Positions 17,742 to 26,741 of a stretch of DNA of 64,000 nt are shown one piece after another. This stretch comes from Bacteroidota bacterium (GTDB taxonomy: Bacteria > Bacteroidota > Bacteroidia > Bacteroidales > Bacteroidaceae): positions 1 through 64,000 of the forward strand of contig JAFABV010000002.1 of the NCBI GenBank assembly GCA_023425865.1, written 5' to 3'. How positions within the stretch are numbered: position 1 is the stretch's first letter; each line of letters begins with the position of its first letter. The translations under genes and the position numbers were made by a program. The notes below the pieces were generated by a model. The model was not told where the DNA came from. It did no database searches and saw nothing but the letters and a program-made list of their open reading frames with translations.

Positions 17742-18764
17742 ATGGAAGTAAGAAGTATCCATGAAATGAACCTCAAGGGCGTTTATGTGCCCGAGGTGAC
17801 CCGTTATGACGATTCCGCGAATCTGTATCGACGTTGCGGACGGTCGGGGGTGATGTTGCCCAAGGTGAGCTTAGGCTTCTGGCACAACTTTGGTGGCATA
17901 GACCCCTACGAGCGCGCCAGGGCTATTACCCATTATGCCTTCGACCATGGTATTACGCATTTTGACCTTGCCAACAACTACGGGCCTCCCTATGGGTCGG
18001 CCGAAGAGACCATGGGGCATCTCATCGACGACGACTTCAGGCAGTATCGCGACGAGCTGTTTATCTCTACCAAGGCCGGTTACGACATGTGGCCTGGACC
18101 CTACGGTAACTTTGGCTCGCGCAAATACCTCATGGCAAGCGTCGAACAGAGCCTGAAACGAATGCACCTCGACTATGTGGACTTGTTTTACAGTCATCGT
18201 TTTGATCCCGAAACACCGGTGGAGGAGACACTGCAGGCCATGGTAGACATCGTCAGGCAGGGCAAGGCGCTCTATGTAGGTATTTCCAACTGGCCCTTGG
18301 AACCACTCAAAGTGGCCAATGAATACTTGCGGGCACACGATGTGCCGCTGCTCATCTATCAGGGCAAGCTCAATATGATCAACCATGACCCCATGGACAA
18401 GGGCATTAATGACTATTGCGCCGAGCAGGGCATAGGCTTCATCAGCTTCTCGCCCTTGGCGCAAGGATTGCTCACCGACCGCTATCTGCACGGTGTGCCC
18501 GCTGACAGTCGTATGGCTCAGGGTAAGTTTCTGAAGCAGGAGCAGCTTACCCCCGAACTGCTCGGATGGCTCCGCCGACTTCAGGACAAGGCCGCCGCGC
18601 GGCAGGAGACACTCGCTGAGATGGCACTGGCCTGGGTGCTCCATCAGAAGGGCATTACAAGTGTTCTGGTGGGGGCCAGCAGCGTGGCACAATTAGAGAA
18701 AAACCTGCGCTGCGTGAACGCTGAGCCTTTCAGCGACGCCGATCTCGCCGGCTTTCTGCGTTGA
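17742..18764 (+). CDS. Aldo/keto reductase (YghZ/AKR14-like)
   Basis: NADPH-dependent oxidoreductase, 340 residues from ATG 17742; ATG 17766 is also possible, and the in-frame sequence upstream is hairpin DNA. The AKR tetrad is visible: Asp and Tyr in THFDLANNYG, Lys in STKAGYDMW, His in DLFYSHRFDP. The N-terminal YRRCGRSGVMLP and LGFWHNFG match the L-glyceraldehyde-3-phosphate reductase (YghZ) subgroup. The cofactor site near the C-terminus reads LVGASSVAQLEKN. The physiological substrate is unknown. Confidence 0.92.
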   Translation: MEVRSIHEMNLKGVYVPEVTRYDDSANLYRRCGRSGVMLPKVSLGFWHNFGGIDPYERARAITHYAFDHGITHFDLANNYGPPYGSAEETMGHLIDDDFRQYRDELFISTKAGYDMWPGPYGNFGSRKYLMASVEQSLKRMHLDYVDLFYSHRFDPETPVEETLQAMVDIVRQGKALYVGISNWPLEPLKVANEYLRAHDVPLLIYQGKLNMINHDPMDKGINDYCAEQGIGFISFSPLAQGLLTDRYLHGVPADSRMAQGKFLKQEQLTPELLGWLRRLQDKAAARQETLAEMALAWVLHQKGITSVLVGASSVAQLEKNLRCVNAEPFSDADLAGFLR

Positions 18765-18778
18765 GGGGCGTATGGTGA

Positions 18779-18845
18779 GGGCATTTGCCGCGTGTATGAT
18801 GATAAAAAAACAGCAATTTCTGCAAATGCCTTCGCTTTTTCCTCG
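18779..18845 (+). terminator. Possible terminator after the aldo/keto reductase gene
   Basis: GGCATTTGC (18780-18788) can pair with GCAAATGCC (18832-18840) across a long 43-nt loop, followed by TTCGCTTTTT. The long loop makes it a weak call. Confidence 0.35.
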
Positions 18846-18896
18846 TAACAAAAAACATTAAAATTACGTCTAACTAATAATTCCTGACCACCAAGG

Positions 18897-19382
18897 ATGG
18901 ATGCCAGCGATTTTAAGAAGATCTTTCTCCCCTGCCATCAGCGTATGTACGCCGCTGCATGGCGACTGACAGGCAACCAGCAGGAAGCCGAAGACCTGGT
19001 GCAGGATACGATGCTCAGGCTCTGGACCAAGCGTGAGGATATTACCGCGCCTGACAAGGCTGAGGCCTTTGCGGTCACTACACTGAGGAATCTCTTCTAT
19101 GACAAGCATCGCAAGAAGCACTTATTGGAGAACGATGAGCAGCCGCAGGAGCATCAGGTACGTACCGACAGGGACGCCAGCGACGAGCTGGAGAGCAAGA
19201 TGGAGGTGACACGGGTGCAGCAAATCATTGAACGATTGCCCGAGAAGCAAAGGCTCGTGATCACGCTGCACGACATCGACAACCTGAGCTATGAGGAGAT
19301 AGAAGCGCAGACAGGGCTCAACTCGGTCAACGTGAGAGTGGCACTGAGCAGGGCTCGCAAGGCTGTGAGAGAACAGTTCTGA
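18897..19382 (+). CDS. ECF-type RNA polymerase sigma factor
   Basis: Extracytoplasmic-function sigma-70 family protein of 161 residues. Region 2 contains EAEDLVQDTMLRLW and region 4 has LPEKQRLVITLHDIDNLSYE followed by the helix-turn-helix (NSVNVRVALSRARKAV). The next gene encodes a single-pass membrane protein in the position of an anti-sigma factor, and the third a secreted DUF4252 protein. Target promoters cannot be read from sequence. Confidence 0.93.
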   Translation: MDASDFKKIFLPCHQRMYAAAWRLTGNQQEAEDLVQDTMLRLWTKREDITAPDKAEAFAVTTLRNLFYDKHRKKHLLENDEQPQEHQVRTDRDASDELESKMEVTRVQQIIERLPEKQRLVITLHDIDNLSYEEIEAQTGLNSVNVRVALSRARKAVREQF

Positions 19383-19474
19383 ACGCTATGGCTGGTATTG
19401 ACTCAGATAGCTTTTCATACTATATATGTATTGTTGATAGTTATTGACACGATAATTTAAGGTAACGATTAGAC

Positions 19475-19963
19475 ATGACGACAGAAGAAATCATACTGCT
19501 ACTCGACAGATACTACAATGCTGAGACCACACCGCGGGAAGAGCGTTTGCTTCGCGACTTCTTCCAAGGCGATGATGTACCCGAGGCACTGCGGCATGAG
19601 AAGGCTCTCTTCGGTCAGTTGTATGCCCCTGCGCCCGCCGTGCCTGAAGGCATGGAGACGCGTCTGAATCGTGCCATCGAGGCTTGGAACATGGTGGAGA
19701 AAAGCGGCAAGCGCAAGGCCCGCAACGATAGTATGCGCTGGATGATAGGCATGGCGGCAAGCTTGTTGCTGCTTTGTACGCTGGGCTTCTATCTCAATAA
19801 CCGCGAAAGTACGGCTGCGCCATACACGGCCGGAAAGGTGGAAACCTACGATAACCCCAAGGACGCCATGAGCGAAACAGAGCGCGTTCTTACCAAATTC
19901 TCTCTCGCTATCAATAAGGGACTGGACAAAATGAATAACGACGAAACCGAAAACGTACAATGA
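19475..19963 (+). CDS. Single-pass membrane protein, probable anti-sigma factor
   Basis: A 162-residue protein: a soluble acidic N-terminal half (TTEEIILLLDRYYNAETT), one transmembrane helix near residues 90-107 (MIGMAASLLLLCTLGFYL), and a short periplasmic tail. Size, topology and position after an ECF sigma gene fit an anti-sigma factor, although no zinc-binding HxxxCxxC motif is present. The stop overlaps the next start (ATGA). Confidence 0.7.
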   Translation: MTTEEIILLLDRYYNAETTPREERLLRDFFQGDDVPEALRHEKALFGQLYAPAPAVPEGMETRLNRAIEAWNMVEKSGKRKARNDSMRWMIGMAASLLLLCTLGFYLNNRESTAAPYTAGKVETYDNPKDAMSETERVLTKFSLAINKGLDKMNNDETENVQ

Positions 19964-20409
19964 AAAAGTCTTTGATCATGCTTCTCATGCTGGCCGTATG
20001 CACGGTAGCGCAGGCCCAAAGTGCCCTCTTCAGCAAATACGAGAATGTGAATGGTGTGTCGACGGTCGTCGTGTCTAAGGCTATGTTCCGCATGATGCCT
20101 AATATGTCTATTGGCAATCGCAACATCAAGAAGGTTGCCTCGAAGATAGACCATATCAAGGTTTTGGAGTGTGAGCGCGCTGCCCTCATCAGTAAAATCA
20201 GCAAAGAAGCAATCGCCATATACACGAGAAGGCCTTGGGAAGAGATGATGCGGTATAAAGACGGAACCGAAAACACCATTATCTATATGTCTTCGCTGGG
20301 GAAAGGGCTATACGAGTACGCGCTCTATTCCACTGATAAAGGGGCACTGCAGATTATCAATATTGTGGGTAATCTCACGCTGCAAGACATTCAGCAGATT
20401 ACCAAATAG
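19960..20409 (+). CDS. Secreted DUF4252 protein
   Basis: A 149-residue protein with a clear signal peptide (MKKSLIMLLMLAVCTVAQAQ) and a DUF4252-type domain (SKYENVNGVSTVVVSKAMF). Such genes commonly follow ECF sigma/anti-sigma pairs in Bacteroidales; the function is unknown. It overlaps the upstream gene by four bases, so the three genes form one operon. Confidence 0.8.
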   Translation: MKKSLIMLLMLAVCTVAQAQSALFSKYENVNGVSTVVVSKAMFRMMPNMSIGNRNIKKVASKIDHIKVLECERAALISKISKEAIAIYTRRPWEEMMRYKDGTENTIIYMSSLGKGLYEYALYSTDKGALQIINIVGNLTLQDIQQITK

Positions 20410-20561
20410 TAGTGGTTCATGCATTTTCTATCGCTCATAGTAGCCATCTGTGTTGTTACTTTGTTGGGGGATGACATGCACAAAACAATAGCTTGGCGAC
20501 GTGGTTATGGCTTGTTGTTTAAGTGGTTTTAACCCCATCTTGTTCCTTCTGAGTCCGCTTC

Positions 20562-21032
20562 TTACTTCCAAAACCTTGAGGTAATGTCGGTAAACTCACC
20601 GTTGGTCATACGCTTGTAGAGGCGCTGGTTGGTGGTGCGGTCTTTCAAGCCACCGAGATGGGCGATATAAGGCCCTGTCTTGATATAATCGAAGCAATCT
20701 TTCTGAACAGTAGACGGTACGCGGATACGGCCACTATACCAGCCTATTTTGAGGCGTGGATGGTGACTGCGCAGATGGCGTGCCAGTGCTTCTACTGATT
20801 GTGGTGCCGCGTCTCCGCCCATGAAGCATAGGCAGGTGACCTCTCCGGCGTAAGTCTCAACGAGACTGTCGAGGGCGGCGCAGGTCAGTGGGGTGCCGAT
20901 GTCTTGCGCCAAATAACTGCTGTGGCAGCCCGGACAATGACAGGGACAGTTGGAGAGGTTTACCGAGAGCGTCACCTCATCGGGTATTTCTTGGAAGACA
21001 ACGCCTGTGTTGACGTATTTTAATGGGGTCAT
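20562..21032 (-). CDS. nrdG: Anaerobic ribonucleotide reductase activating protein
   Basis: Radical-SAM activase that installs the glycyl radical on NrdD. The CX3CX2C motif is at Cys29, Cys33 and Cys36 (NCPCHCPGC). The FMGGDAAPQ glycine loop follows near residue 71. At 156 residues it is the usual NrdG size. It lies downstream of nrdD on the same strand, separated by a 200-bp gap with a 22-bp repeat array. Confidence 0.95.
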   Translation of the reverse strand: MTPLKYVNTGVVFQEIPDEVTLSVNLSNCPCHCPGCHSSYLAQDIGTPLTCAALDSLVETYAGEVTCLCFMGGDAAPQSVEALARHLRSHHPRLKIGWYSGRIRVPSTVQKDCFDYIKTGPYIAHLGGLKDRTTNQRLYKRMTNGEFTDITSRFWK

Positions 21033-21086
21033 CAGAATCGTGGAAGGTATTTTGAGAGGGTGATGATTGTTAACGACAGAGGGGCA

Positions 21087-21225
21087 GCCCTCGTAAACCT
21101 AAGGCTTTAGTGCCATACACTTAAGGCTTTCGTGCCATACACATATGGCTTTTGTGCCACAACCCTTAGGTTTACGTGTCATAAACCTATGGTTTTCGTG
21201 TCATAAACCTACGGTTTACGAGGGC
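21087..21225. repeat. 22-bp tandem array between nrdD and nrdG, bounded by a 13-bp inverted repeat
   Basis: About 5.7 tandem 22-bp units start at 21100, 21122, 21144, 21166, 21188 and 21210, of the type TATGGTTTTCGTGTCATAAA. Units 1-3 carry GCC-ATACA and units 4-6 carry GTC-ATAAA variants. The outer edges are a perfect 13-bp inverted repeat: GCCCTCGTAAACC (21087-21099) and GGTTTACGAGGGC (21213-21225). Confidence 0.8.
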
Positions 21226-21232
21226 TATCCTC

Positions 21233-23362
21233 TTATTTTGTCACAAGCGTAGAGTCAACCTCTGCCATTTGGGGCTGTCCGGCATAGAAACGGCGGTGGG
21301 CCTCCTGCTGGCGAGCCTGAGAGAAGTTGCTTACGCGCTTGAGATAGCCGATGATACGGGTCATATAATCGACATTCTGGCTGTGGCAGTGTGGGCACTC
21401 CTTAAGATACCGCTTGTCGATATGGCCGCAGTCGTTGCAGATGGTGTTGGGAATATTGAATGTGAAGTAGTTGCATCCCTCTTTGGCGGCAATCCTCAAC
21501 AGCTGCTGGTACTGGGTCTTGGAGAGATGTTCTTCGAGATTCATGTGCAGGGCAGAGCCACCGGTGAGGTGCTCGATGTAAGGCGCGCTGTGGAGTCTGA
21601 ACTTGTCGAGCACCGTGAGGCTGTCGTCTTCTACCACATAGAAATAACTGTTATAGCAGTCGCGCGGCACGAAATAGCCATCCTCGCGGTCCCATTTGGC
21701 ATGTTTCACGCCCACGTTCTCTGCCGGAATCATCTCGCAGTTGAACATCACCTCCTTGGTGCGATACTGCTTGTTGTACTTTTCCACGAGTCCGAGAATG
21801 GTTTGCACAAACTTCAGATAGTCGGGGTTGTCGTTGATTTCAAGTCCCATAAACTCGGCAGCCTCCACCAGTCCGTTGATGCCAATGGTGAGATACTGTC
21901 GGTCGATGTTGATGTATCCCGCGTCGAAGAGGGGTAACATGCCATGAGACTGTAACTCCTTGAGGTTTTCGTTATACGCCGTTTGCACCTTGTGGCACAG
22001 GTCGATGACCTCTGAGAGGTAGGCACAATAGTCGAGCTTGTGGTTTACGGCATACTGTACGCATCGGTTGAGGTTGATGGTGAGCACGCTTTTCGAGCCT
22101 GTCGACACACCGCCGGCACCGAGGGTATAGCTGAATCCGTTGTCTTGAATCTCGTTACGCAGGCGGCAGCAAGAGCTCAGCGAGTCGGCATTGTCGCTCA
22201 TGTACGTGAAGAAAGAATGCCCGTTGGCATACATTTCTGCCGTGAACTCGCCCCATTCTTTGTCCTTGCAGTCGCCATTCTCGGTGAGCAGAGCCATGGT
22301 TTCTACGGGGAAGGTGAGCACGGTCTTGGTGCGCTCAGCATTAAACCATCGCATGAAGCGTTTCTGTAGCCACGACAGCGACTCCCAGTGGGGCTGACTG
22401 CCATCGGGGAAATAGAAGTTGCCAAAGAGACTTTCAAAGTAGAACCGGTCGTAGTAAGAGATGTTCCAGAACACCGCCTGGTAGTTGCGCGCGCCGGTGG
22501 GCTGGTTGATGGAGTACACTATCTGCTCAAAGCAGTCGGTAATCATCTTGTCGATGGTACGCTGGCGCACCGACAGGTCTACCACCTTGTCAGCATGCTC
22601 ATAGTAGTCTTGCCCATATTCTTGCCCGATGAAATAGTTGAGATACATCAGAAACTCGGGCGTGGCGCATGCTCCCGACAGCATACTCGACACCATGAAC
22701 ACCATGTTCACAAATCCGCCGCAGAAGCTCTTGAGGTTGGTGGGTGCCGTAGAGTTGCCGCCGATGCTTGCCGTGCCGCTGATGAGCCAGGGGTACATGG
22801 TGATCGAGGCACAGTAGTTGGCCAGTGACGTCTCGTCGTTCTTGTAGATGAAGTGATGCGTGAGCTTGTCAATATAATCGTCGGCCACGGCCTTGCCATA
22901 CATCTTCTTGATGCGGTCGGTGAGCAGTCGGCGGTTCAGGCGAATGAACGAAGCCTTGGGTAGTTCGCCGATGAGCGTGGCAATGTTCTTGTGTTCCACA
23001 TTGGCGTTGGCGTCGTATTTAGAGCCTGTGGCCGCGTTCGAGGCCTCGCAATAGTCAGCCAGAAACTTCAGTCGTTCGAGGGTCTCACGGTCTTCGGTGT
23101 GCGCCTGCCGATAGAGCATGAACGATTTTGCCACCTGGTAGTGGCCTTCGCGCATCAGCGCCTCCTCCACCTGGTTTTGGATGGTTTCCACGTTGATGTC
23201 ATTGTGGATGTCTAAATGACTTAGAATCTTGGTCACGACCGCCAGGTCGGCAGGCTGGTTCACAGACTCGAACGCCTTGATGATGGCGTTCATGATTTTG
23301 TCTAACGAGAAGAGGTCCTTAGAACCGTCTCGTTTGGTAATGGTGAAATTCTTCATTTCCAT
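21233..23362 (-). CDS. nrdD: Anaerobic ribonucleoside-triphosphate reductase
   Basis: Class III ribonucleotide reductase making dNTPs without oxygen; 709 residues. It has an ATP-cone at the N-terminus (ITKRDGSKDLFSLDKIMNAI), the ten-stranded barrel core, a C-terminal zinc site formed by CNDCG and CPHCHSQ, and the glycyl-radical segment RIIGYLKRVSNF near residue 675. NrdG downstream activates it. A TAACTTTG -7-like element lies on the minus strand at 23488-23495 with no clear -33, implying a ~120-nt leader. Anaerobic nucleotide metabolism fits a gut or oral anaerobe. Confidence 0.97.
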   Translation of the reverse strand: MEMKNFTITKRDGSKDLFSLDKIMNAIIKAFESVNQPADLAVVTKILSHLDIHNDINVETIQNQVEEALMREGHYQVAKSFMLYRQAHTEDRETLERLKFLADYCEASNAATGSKYDANANVEHKNIATLIGELPKASFIRLNRRLLTDRIKKMYGKAVADDYIDKLTHHFIYKNDETSLANYCASITMYPWLISGTASIGGNSTAPTNLKSFCGGFVNMVFMVSSMLSGACATPEFLMYLNYFIGQEYGQDYYEHADKVVDLSVRQRTIDKMITDCFEQIVYSINQPTGARNYQAVFWNISYYDRFYFESLFGNFYFPDGSQPHWESLSWLQKRFMRWFNAERTKTVLTFPVETMALLTENGDCKDKEWGEFTAEMYANGHSFFTYMSDNADSLSSCCRLRNEIQDNGFSYTLGAGGVSTGSKSVLTINLNRCVQYAVNHKLDYCAYLSEVIDLCHKVQTAYNENLKELQSHGMLPLFDAGYINIDRQYLTIGINGLVEAAEFMGLEINDNPDYLKFVQTILGLVEKYNKQYRTKEVMFNCEMIPAENVGVKHAKWDREDGYFVPRDCYNSYFYVVEDDSLTVLDKFRLHSAPYIEHLTGGSALHMNLEEHLSKTQYQQLLRIAAKEGCNYFTFNIPNTICNDCGHIDKRYLKECPHCHSQNVDYMTRIIGYLKRVSNFSQARQQEAHRRFYAGQPQMAEVDSTLVTK

Positions 23363-23796
23363 GGTTTCTGCTTGTCTACAGTATGTTTTTTTAGGAAGTT
23401 ATGCCGTTCTGAGGTGGTGTGACTGATGGTAGATAGTAGGATAGAATCATGCAACTAATGTTACTTTTCAGACAACTAACCATGAGGCAAAGTTATTAAA
23501 AATAACTACAAGATGAAGCATGATAAGATATAAAGTTTCTGATTTTAACTTTAGTAAAGGTAATTATATTTACATTGTCATCCGGTGGTGATATATTGAT
23601 ATTAGATTATAAATGTCGTTATATAAGGTAGTTACATTGTTATTATAATTGCGTTTCGGTTTGGTTTCGGCCTTAATTTCCTGATGTAGTATCATAATGA
23701 AAGTTTCCCAAAAAGAAAAACCGGTAAGCATAAATGTCGCCTTACGGTTTCTGTGTTTGTATCATTAGGTTATCAACATGAACGGTCAAGACATAA
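23363..23796. other. AT-rich intergenic region upstream of nrdD
   Basis: About 430 bases with the likely nrdD promoter (TAACTTTG on the minus strand, 23488-23495) and an imperfect hairpin near 23730-23752 (CCGGTAAG with CTTACGG). No gene is seen. Confidence 0.45.
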
Positions 23797-23828
23797 CAAA
23801 ACCCTCCTACGTTCACGGTAGGAGGGTT
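23797..23828 (-). terminator. Terminator after the DUF3108 gene
   Basis: AACCCTCCTAC (23800-23810) pairs perfectly with GTAGGAGGGTT (23818-23828). On the minus strand the stem is followed by TTGTTATG. It lies 40 bp beyond the DUF3108 stop codon. Confidence 0.75.
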
Positions 23829-23867
23829 GCTTATGGTGGCGCGCGGCGTCGAGCCGTGGTGTACGCT

Positions 23868-24683
23868 CTATTTTACTTGTGAGGTAATGGGGTTGCGTAT
23901 TCCCTTCATGCCCACCAAGAAAGCCTTGGCCGAGCCGAAGCGCAGGTGCATGTCTAAGCGCACGGGGATATGGTTTTCGTCGTCAGAGATAAAGAAGTCG
24001 ACAATCTTCTTGTATCCTTCGTTGTTCTCATTTTCGAGATACGACAGCTGCAGGCAGCGGTAGGTGATGCCGTTATCGGCCTTGATGTCAACCTTTCCCT
24101 CGAAGGTGATGCGCGCGGGGTTGCGGCTGTTGCCGTCTACCATGGGGAAATCTACGTTGTAGCCCTGTTTCCAGCCGGTGGGGTTGAATGAGCGGGCCCG
24201 CAGAAACATGCTCATCATGTCGAATACACAGTCTTCATAGTTGTGGGTTTCCCATTGCTGTCGTCCGTCGTGCTTCTTGCGGTGCTGCTTGATTTGCGTG
24301 TTGCCGTTGGGGTAAGAATAAAACACCTCGTCTACGGTGTAGCGGTCGCCCTCGTGGGCTCCCTTGCGATAGTAGAGCGGTGCCAGGTCGAGCGTGTTGT
24401 AGCAGAGCAGCGTGTCGCGCATGACAAAGAACTTGTCTACCTTGGTACTGCCGCGCGTGATGAGGCTACCGCGGTAGGCAGGCTTGCCGTGGTACACGCT
24501 CTGCACGATGGAGAACGACGCGGTACCCGCCTTTACCCACACAAACTTCCAGTTGTAATAGAGGTTATACGAGAGAAACTCTCCCGACTTGAACGCCGTA
24601 TTCTTGTAGGCGCATTGTGCCGATGCCTGCGCTGCGGTAAGCAGCAACAGCAGTGTCATGAAAACAATCTTGAGGTGCTTCAT
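23868..24683 (-). CDS. Secreted DUF3108 protein
   Basis: A 271-residue protein with a signal peptide (ending near AQASAQC) and a DUF3108-type beta-rich domain: GEFLSYNLYYNWKFVWVKAG at the start and IPVRLDMHLRFGSAKAFL at the end. The family is periplasmic or outer-membrane associated, with unknown function. It starts 7 bp after the Ig-like lipoprotein gene stops, so the two are probably co-transcribed, and a terminator follows. Confidence 0.85.
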   Translation of the reverse strand: MKHLKIVFMTLLLLLTAAQASAQCAYKNTAFKSGEFLSYNLYYNWKFVWVKAGTASFSIVQSVYHGKPAYRGSLITRGSTKVDKFFVMRDTLLCYNTLDLAPLYYRKGAHEGDRYTVDEVFYSYPNGNTQIKQHRKKHDGRQQWETHNYEDCVFDMMSMFLRARSFNPTGWKQGYNVDFPMVDGNSRNPARITFEGKVDIKADNGITYRCLQLSYLENENNEGYKKIVDFFISDDENHIPVRLDMHLRFGSAKAFLVGMKGIRNPITSQVK

Positions 24684-24690
24684 AGTTCTC

Positions 24691-26703
24691 TTACATGTTT
24701 TGTTTTACATATTCAATTCCCAGCTTCTTCGCGCGTTCCAAGTTGCGGTGCTGTATCTTGCGTTCCTGGTCGGCCTTCTGCTTGACAATGGCGCTTGGTT
24801 TCTGCTGGTAAAGGGGCTTGGCCCGTGGTGCCCAATCGAGGTTCAAGTCCCAGTTGGCCTTACATTCTATCATGTCGTGGTAATAGTACACCTCCTCCGG
24901 CTGCCGTCCGGCGTCGTAGTCGCCGGTATCCCATATTCCGTTGTCGTTGTCATCGACAATGATTCTCAGGTAATATTTGCCCTCGGTGAGATAGAAGAAC
25001 TCCACCTTTCCTGTAGTAGACCTCACTTCCTTCACCATCTCGTCTTGGTTGTTGAGCAGTTGCGCGATGACAGTCTTACCGCTCATCTCGCCGATGTTCA
25101 TCATCAGCGTGGCATAACTGTCGTTGGAGCGCACCTTCAGTCCCTGCTTGATGGGTGACGATACGAGTCCGTATATGGTGCTGAAGGTGGCCGAGTCGGC
25201 CTCTAAGCTATATTCTATACCGGGTCTCCATTCTGCCTTGACAATGTATTCCTCGGCGTTTACCCGTTCGATTGCATACCTTTCGCGGTACCACAGTGAG
25301 TCGCCCGGCATGTGCGAGTACAGGTGTATGTGTGCCGTGTCAATGGCGTTGAGCGGTTCGGGCGACACGAGTCTCACGTTCTGGTCGGGGTCCATTTCGC
25401 CCGAGGGCTTGATGGCGAGCTTCAGTGGTTCGGGTCGCATGACCGAGTCGTAGGGCTCTCCCCGCCTTTTTCTTTTCTCTTGTTGCTTCTGCCAGTCTTC
25501 CCATCTTTTGGTCTGTTCCTTCAGCCGTTTGGCGTAGGGCTGCTTAGAAAGCAGCGTGAGCGTGTCGGTCTGCGTCTGTAGCGTGCCGAGCGAGTCGGTG
25601 ATGTGATGGGTCAGGGCCAGGGTCAGCGTATCCTGGTTGACCAGTGCCGTGTCGCGCAGCCAGTAGGTGATGGTGTCCTTTTTCAGGGTCGGCTCTATCA
25701 CAAAGGCGTTTTCGGCATTAAAGTTCAGCCCTGTTATCTGTGGCAGGATGCTGTCGCCATAGCTGTAATATAAGGTGAAGCGGTTGGGCTCCTTGCGCTC
25801 GCTCTTCACCAGATAGCGGTCGGTGACAATGGCGTTGAACGCCCTCAGGCAAACATCGTCAGGCAAGAAGTGGGTGTAGGGCACCCGCGTGATCGAGGCT
25901 ATGCGCAGGGAGTCGCGCCAGATGGTGTCTTGCCGGGTGTCGGGCTTGAACGAGGGCACTACGACCTCACGGCTGAAGGCCACCATTTCGCTCTTCTGGT
26001 TGAAGGCGTAGTCGCCGTCGGCATCCTGCAAGGCATAGATGTGATAGTTGCCCGGTGCCACGCCCTTGATGACGAAGCGTCCGCGCGAGTCGGTCTTCGA
26101 CACGCGTAGCATGGGTTTCTTCTTGAACGCGCTGTCGCTAAGGTCGTTGTACAGTCCCACCAGAATACCCTTCACGGGTTCTAAGTTATCGGCCTGTATC
26201 ACATATCCGGCCACCTCCAACGTGTCGATATGGTCGCCCGTGGAAAAACTATAAGTATAGTTTCCCATCGGGTTGTTCTCGTTGTTGTCGCTGATGGCGC
26301 TCGAAAAGTCGATGGTGTAAGTGGTATTGGGCTTGAGCGAGTCTATCAGTTGCACGCTGATGCCCTTGCCCGAGGTCTTGATTTCGGGCGGTTCGATCTG
26401 CGGTGGCGACACCACGACGTTTTGCGTGGGGTTGTCAACCTTTACATATTCGTCAAAATAGATGCGTATCTTCTTGCTGTTCACGTTCACCCCCTGGTCG
26501 GCCGGTTCGGCACCGATGACCTTAGGCGGCTCCTCGTCGTACCATCCGCCGTCGGGACTGCCCATCTTGGCGCATGCGGTGAGCAACAGCGTGCACAGCA
26601 CAGCCAGCATCGTAACGGTGGCCGCCGTCTTTGGGCTTTTCCTGCCAGTGTTGTGGCCTATCATATCGTTCGTGGATGGTATCTTCATGTTGCTAATGTT
26701 CAT
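24691..26703 (-). CDS. Ig-like domain lipoprotein
   Basis: A large putative surface lipoprotein (670 residues from the first ATG; starts at 26688 and 26664 give a shorter n-region before the lipobox). The lipobox is LLTAC. An Ig-like domain follows (PPKVIGAEPADQGVNVNSKK), then a carboxypeptidase-regulatory-like region (RGRFVIKGVAPGNYHIYALQ) and a C-terminal region with the Asp-rich IIVDDNDNGIWDTGDYDAG. Such proteins are widespread in Bacteroidales; the function is not defined. The GH3-family gene lies 38 bp upstream, the DUF3108 gene 7 bp downstream. Confidence 0.82.
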   Translation of the reverse strand: MNISNMKIPSTNDMIGHNTGRKSPKTAATVTMLAVLCTLLLTACAKMGSPDGGWYDEEPPKVIGAEPADQGVNVNSKKIRIYFDEYVKVDNPTQNVVVSPPQIEPPEIKTSGKGISVQLIDSLKPNTTYTIDFSSAISDNNENNPMGNYTYSFSTGDHIDTLEVAGYVIQADNLEPVKGILVGLYNDLSDSAFKKKPMLRVSKTDSRGRFVIKGVAPGNYHIYALQDADGDYAFNQKSEMVAFSREVVVPSFKPDTRQDTIWRDSLRIASITRVPYTHFLPDDVCLRAFNAIVTDRYLVKSERKEPNRFTLYYSYGDSILPQITGLNFNAENAFVIEPTLKKDTITYWLRDTALVNQDTLTLALTHHITDSLGTLQTQTDTLTLLSKQPYAKRLKEQTKRWEDWQKQQEKRKRRGEPYDSVMRPEPLKLAIKPSGEMDPDQNVRLVSPEPLNAIDTAHIHLYSHMPGDSLWYRERYAIERVNAEEYIVKAEWRPGIEYSLEADSATFSTIYGLVSSPIKQGLKVRSNDSYATLMMNIGEMSGKTVIAQLLNNQDEMVKEVRSTTGKVEFFYLTEGKYYLRIIVDDNDNGIWDTGDYDAGRQPEEVYYYHDMIECKANWDLNLDWAPRAKPLYQQKPSAIVKQKADQERKIQHRNLERAKKLGIEYVKQNM

Positions 26704-26741
26704 GTGAGAGCGGTCGACGTGGCACCTCGGGTTGCCGTCCG

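Noticed and set aside
21087..21225. 22-bp nrd array as CRISPR or NrdR boxes
   Set aside because: No spacers. The unit does not resemble the NrdR box, and it lies downstream of nrdD rather than at its promoter.
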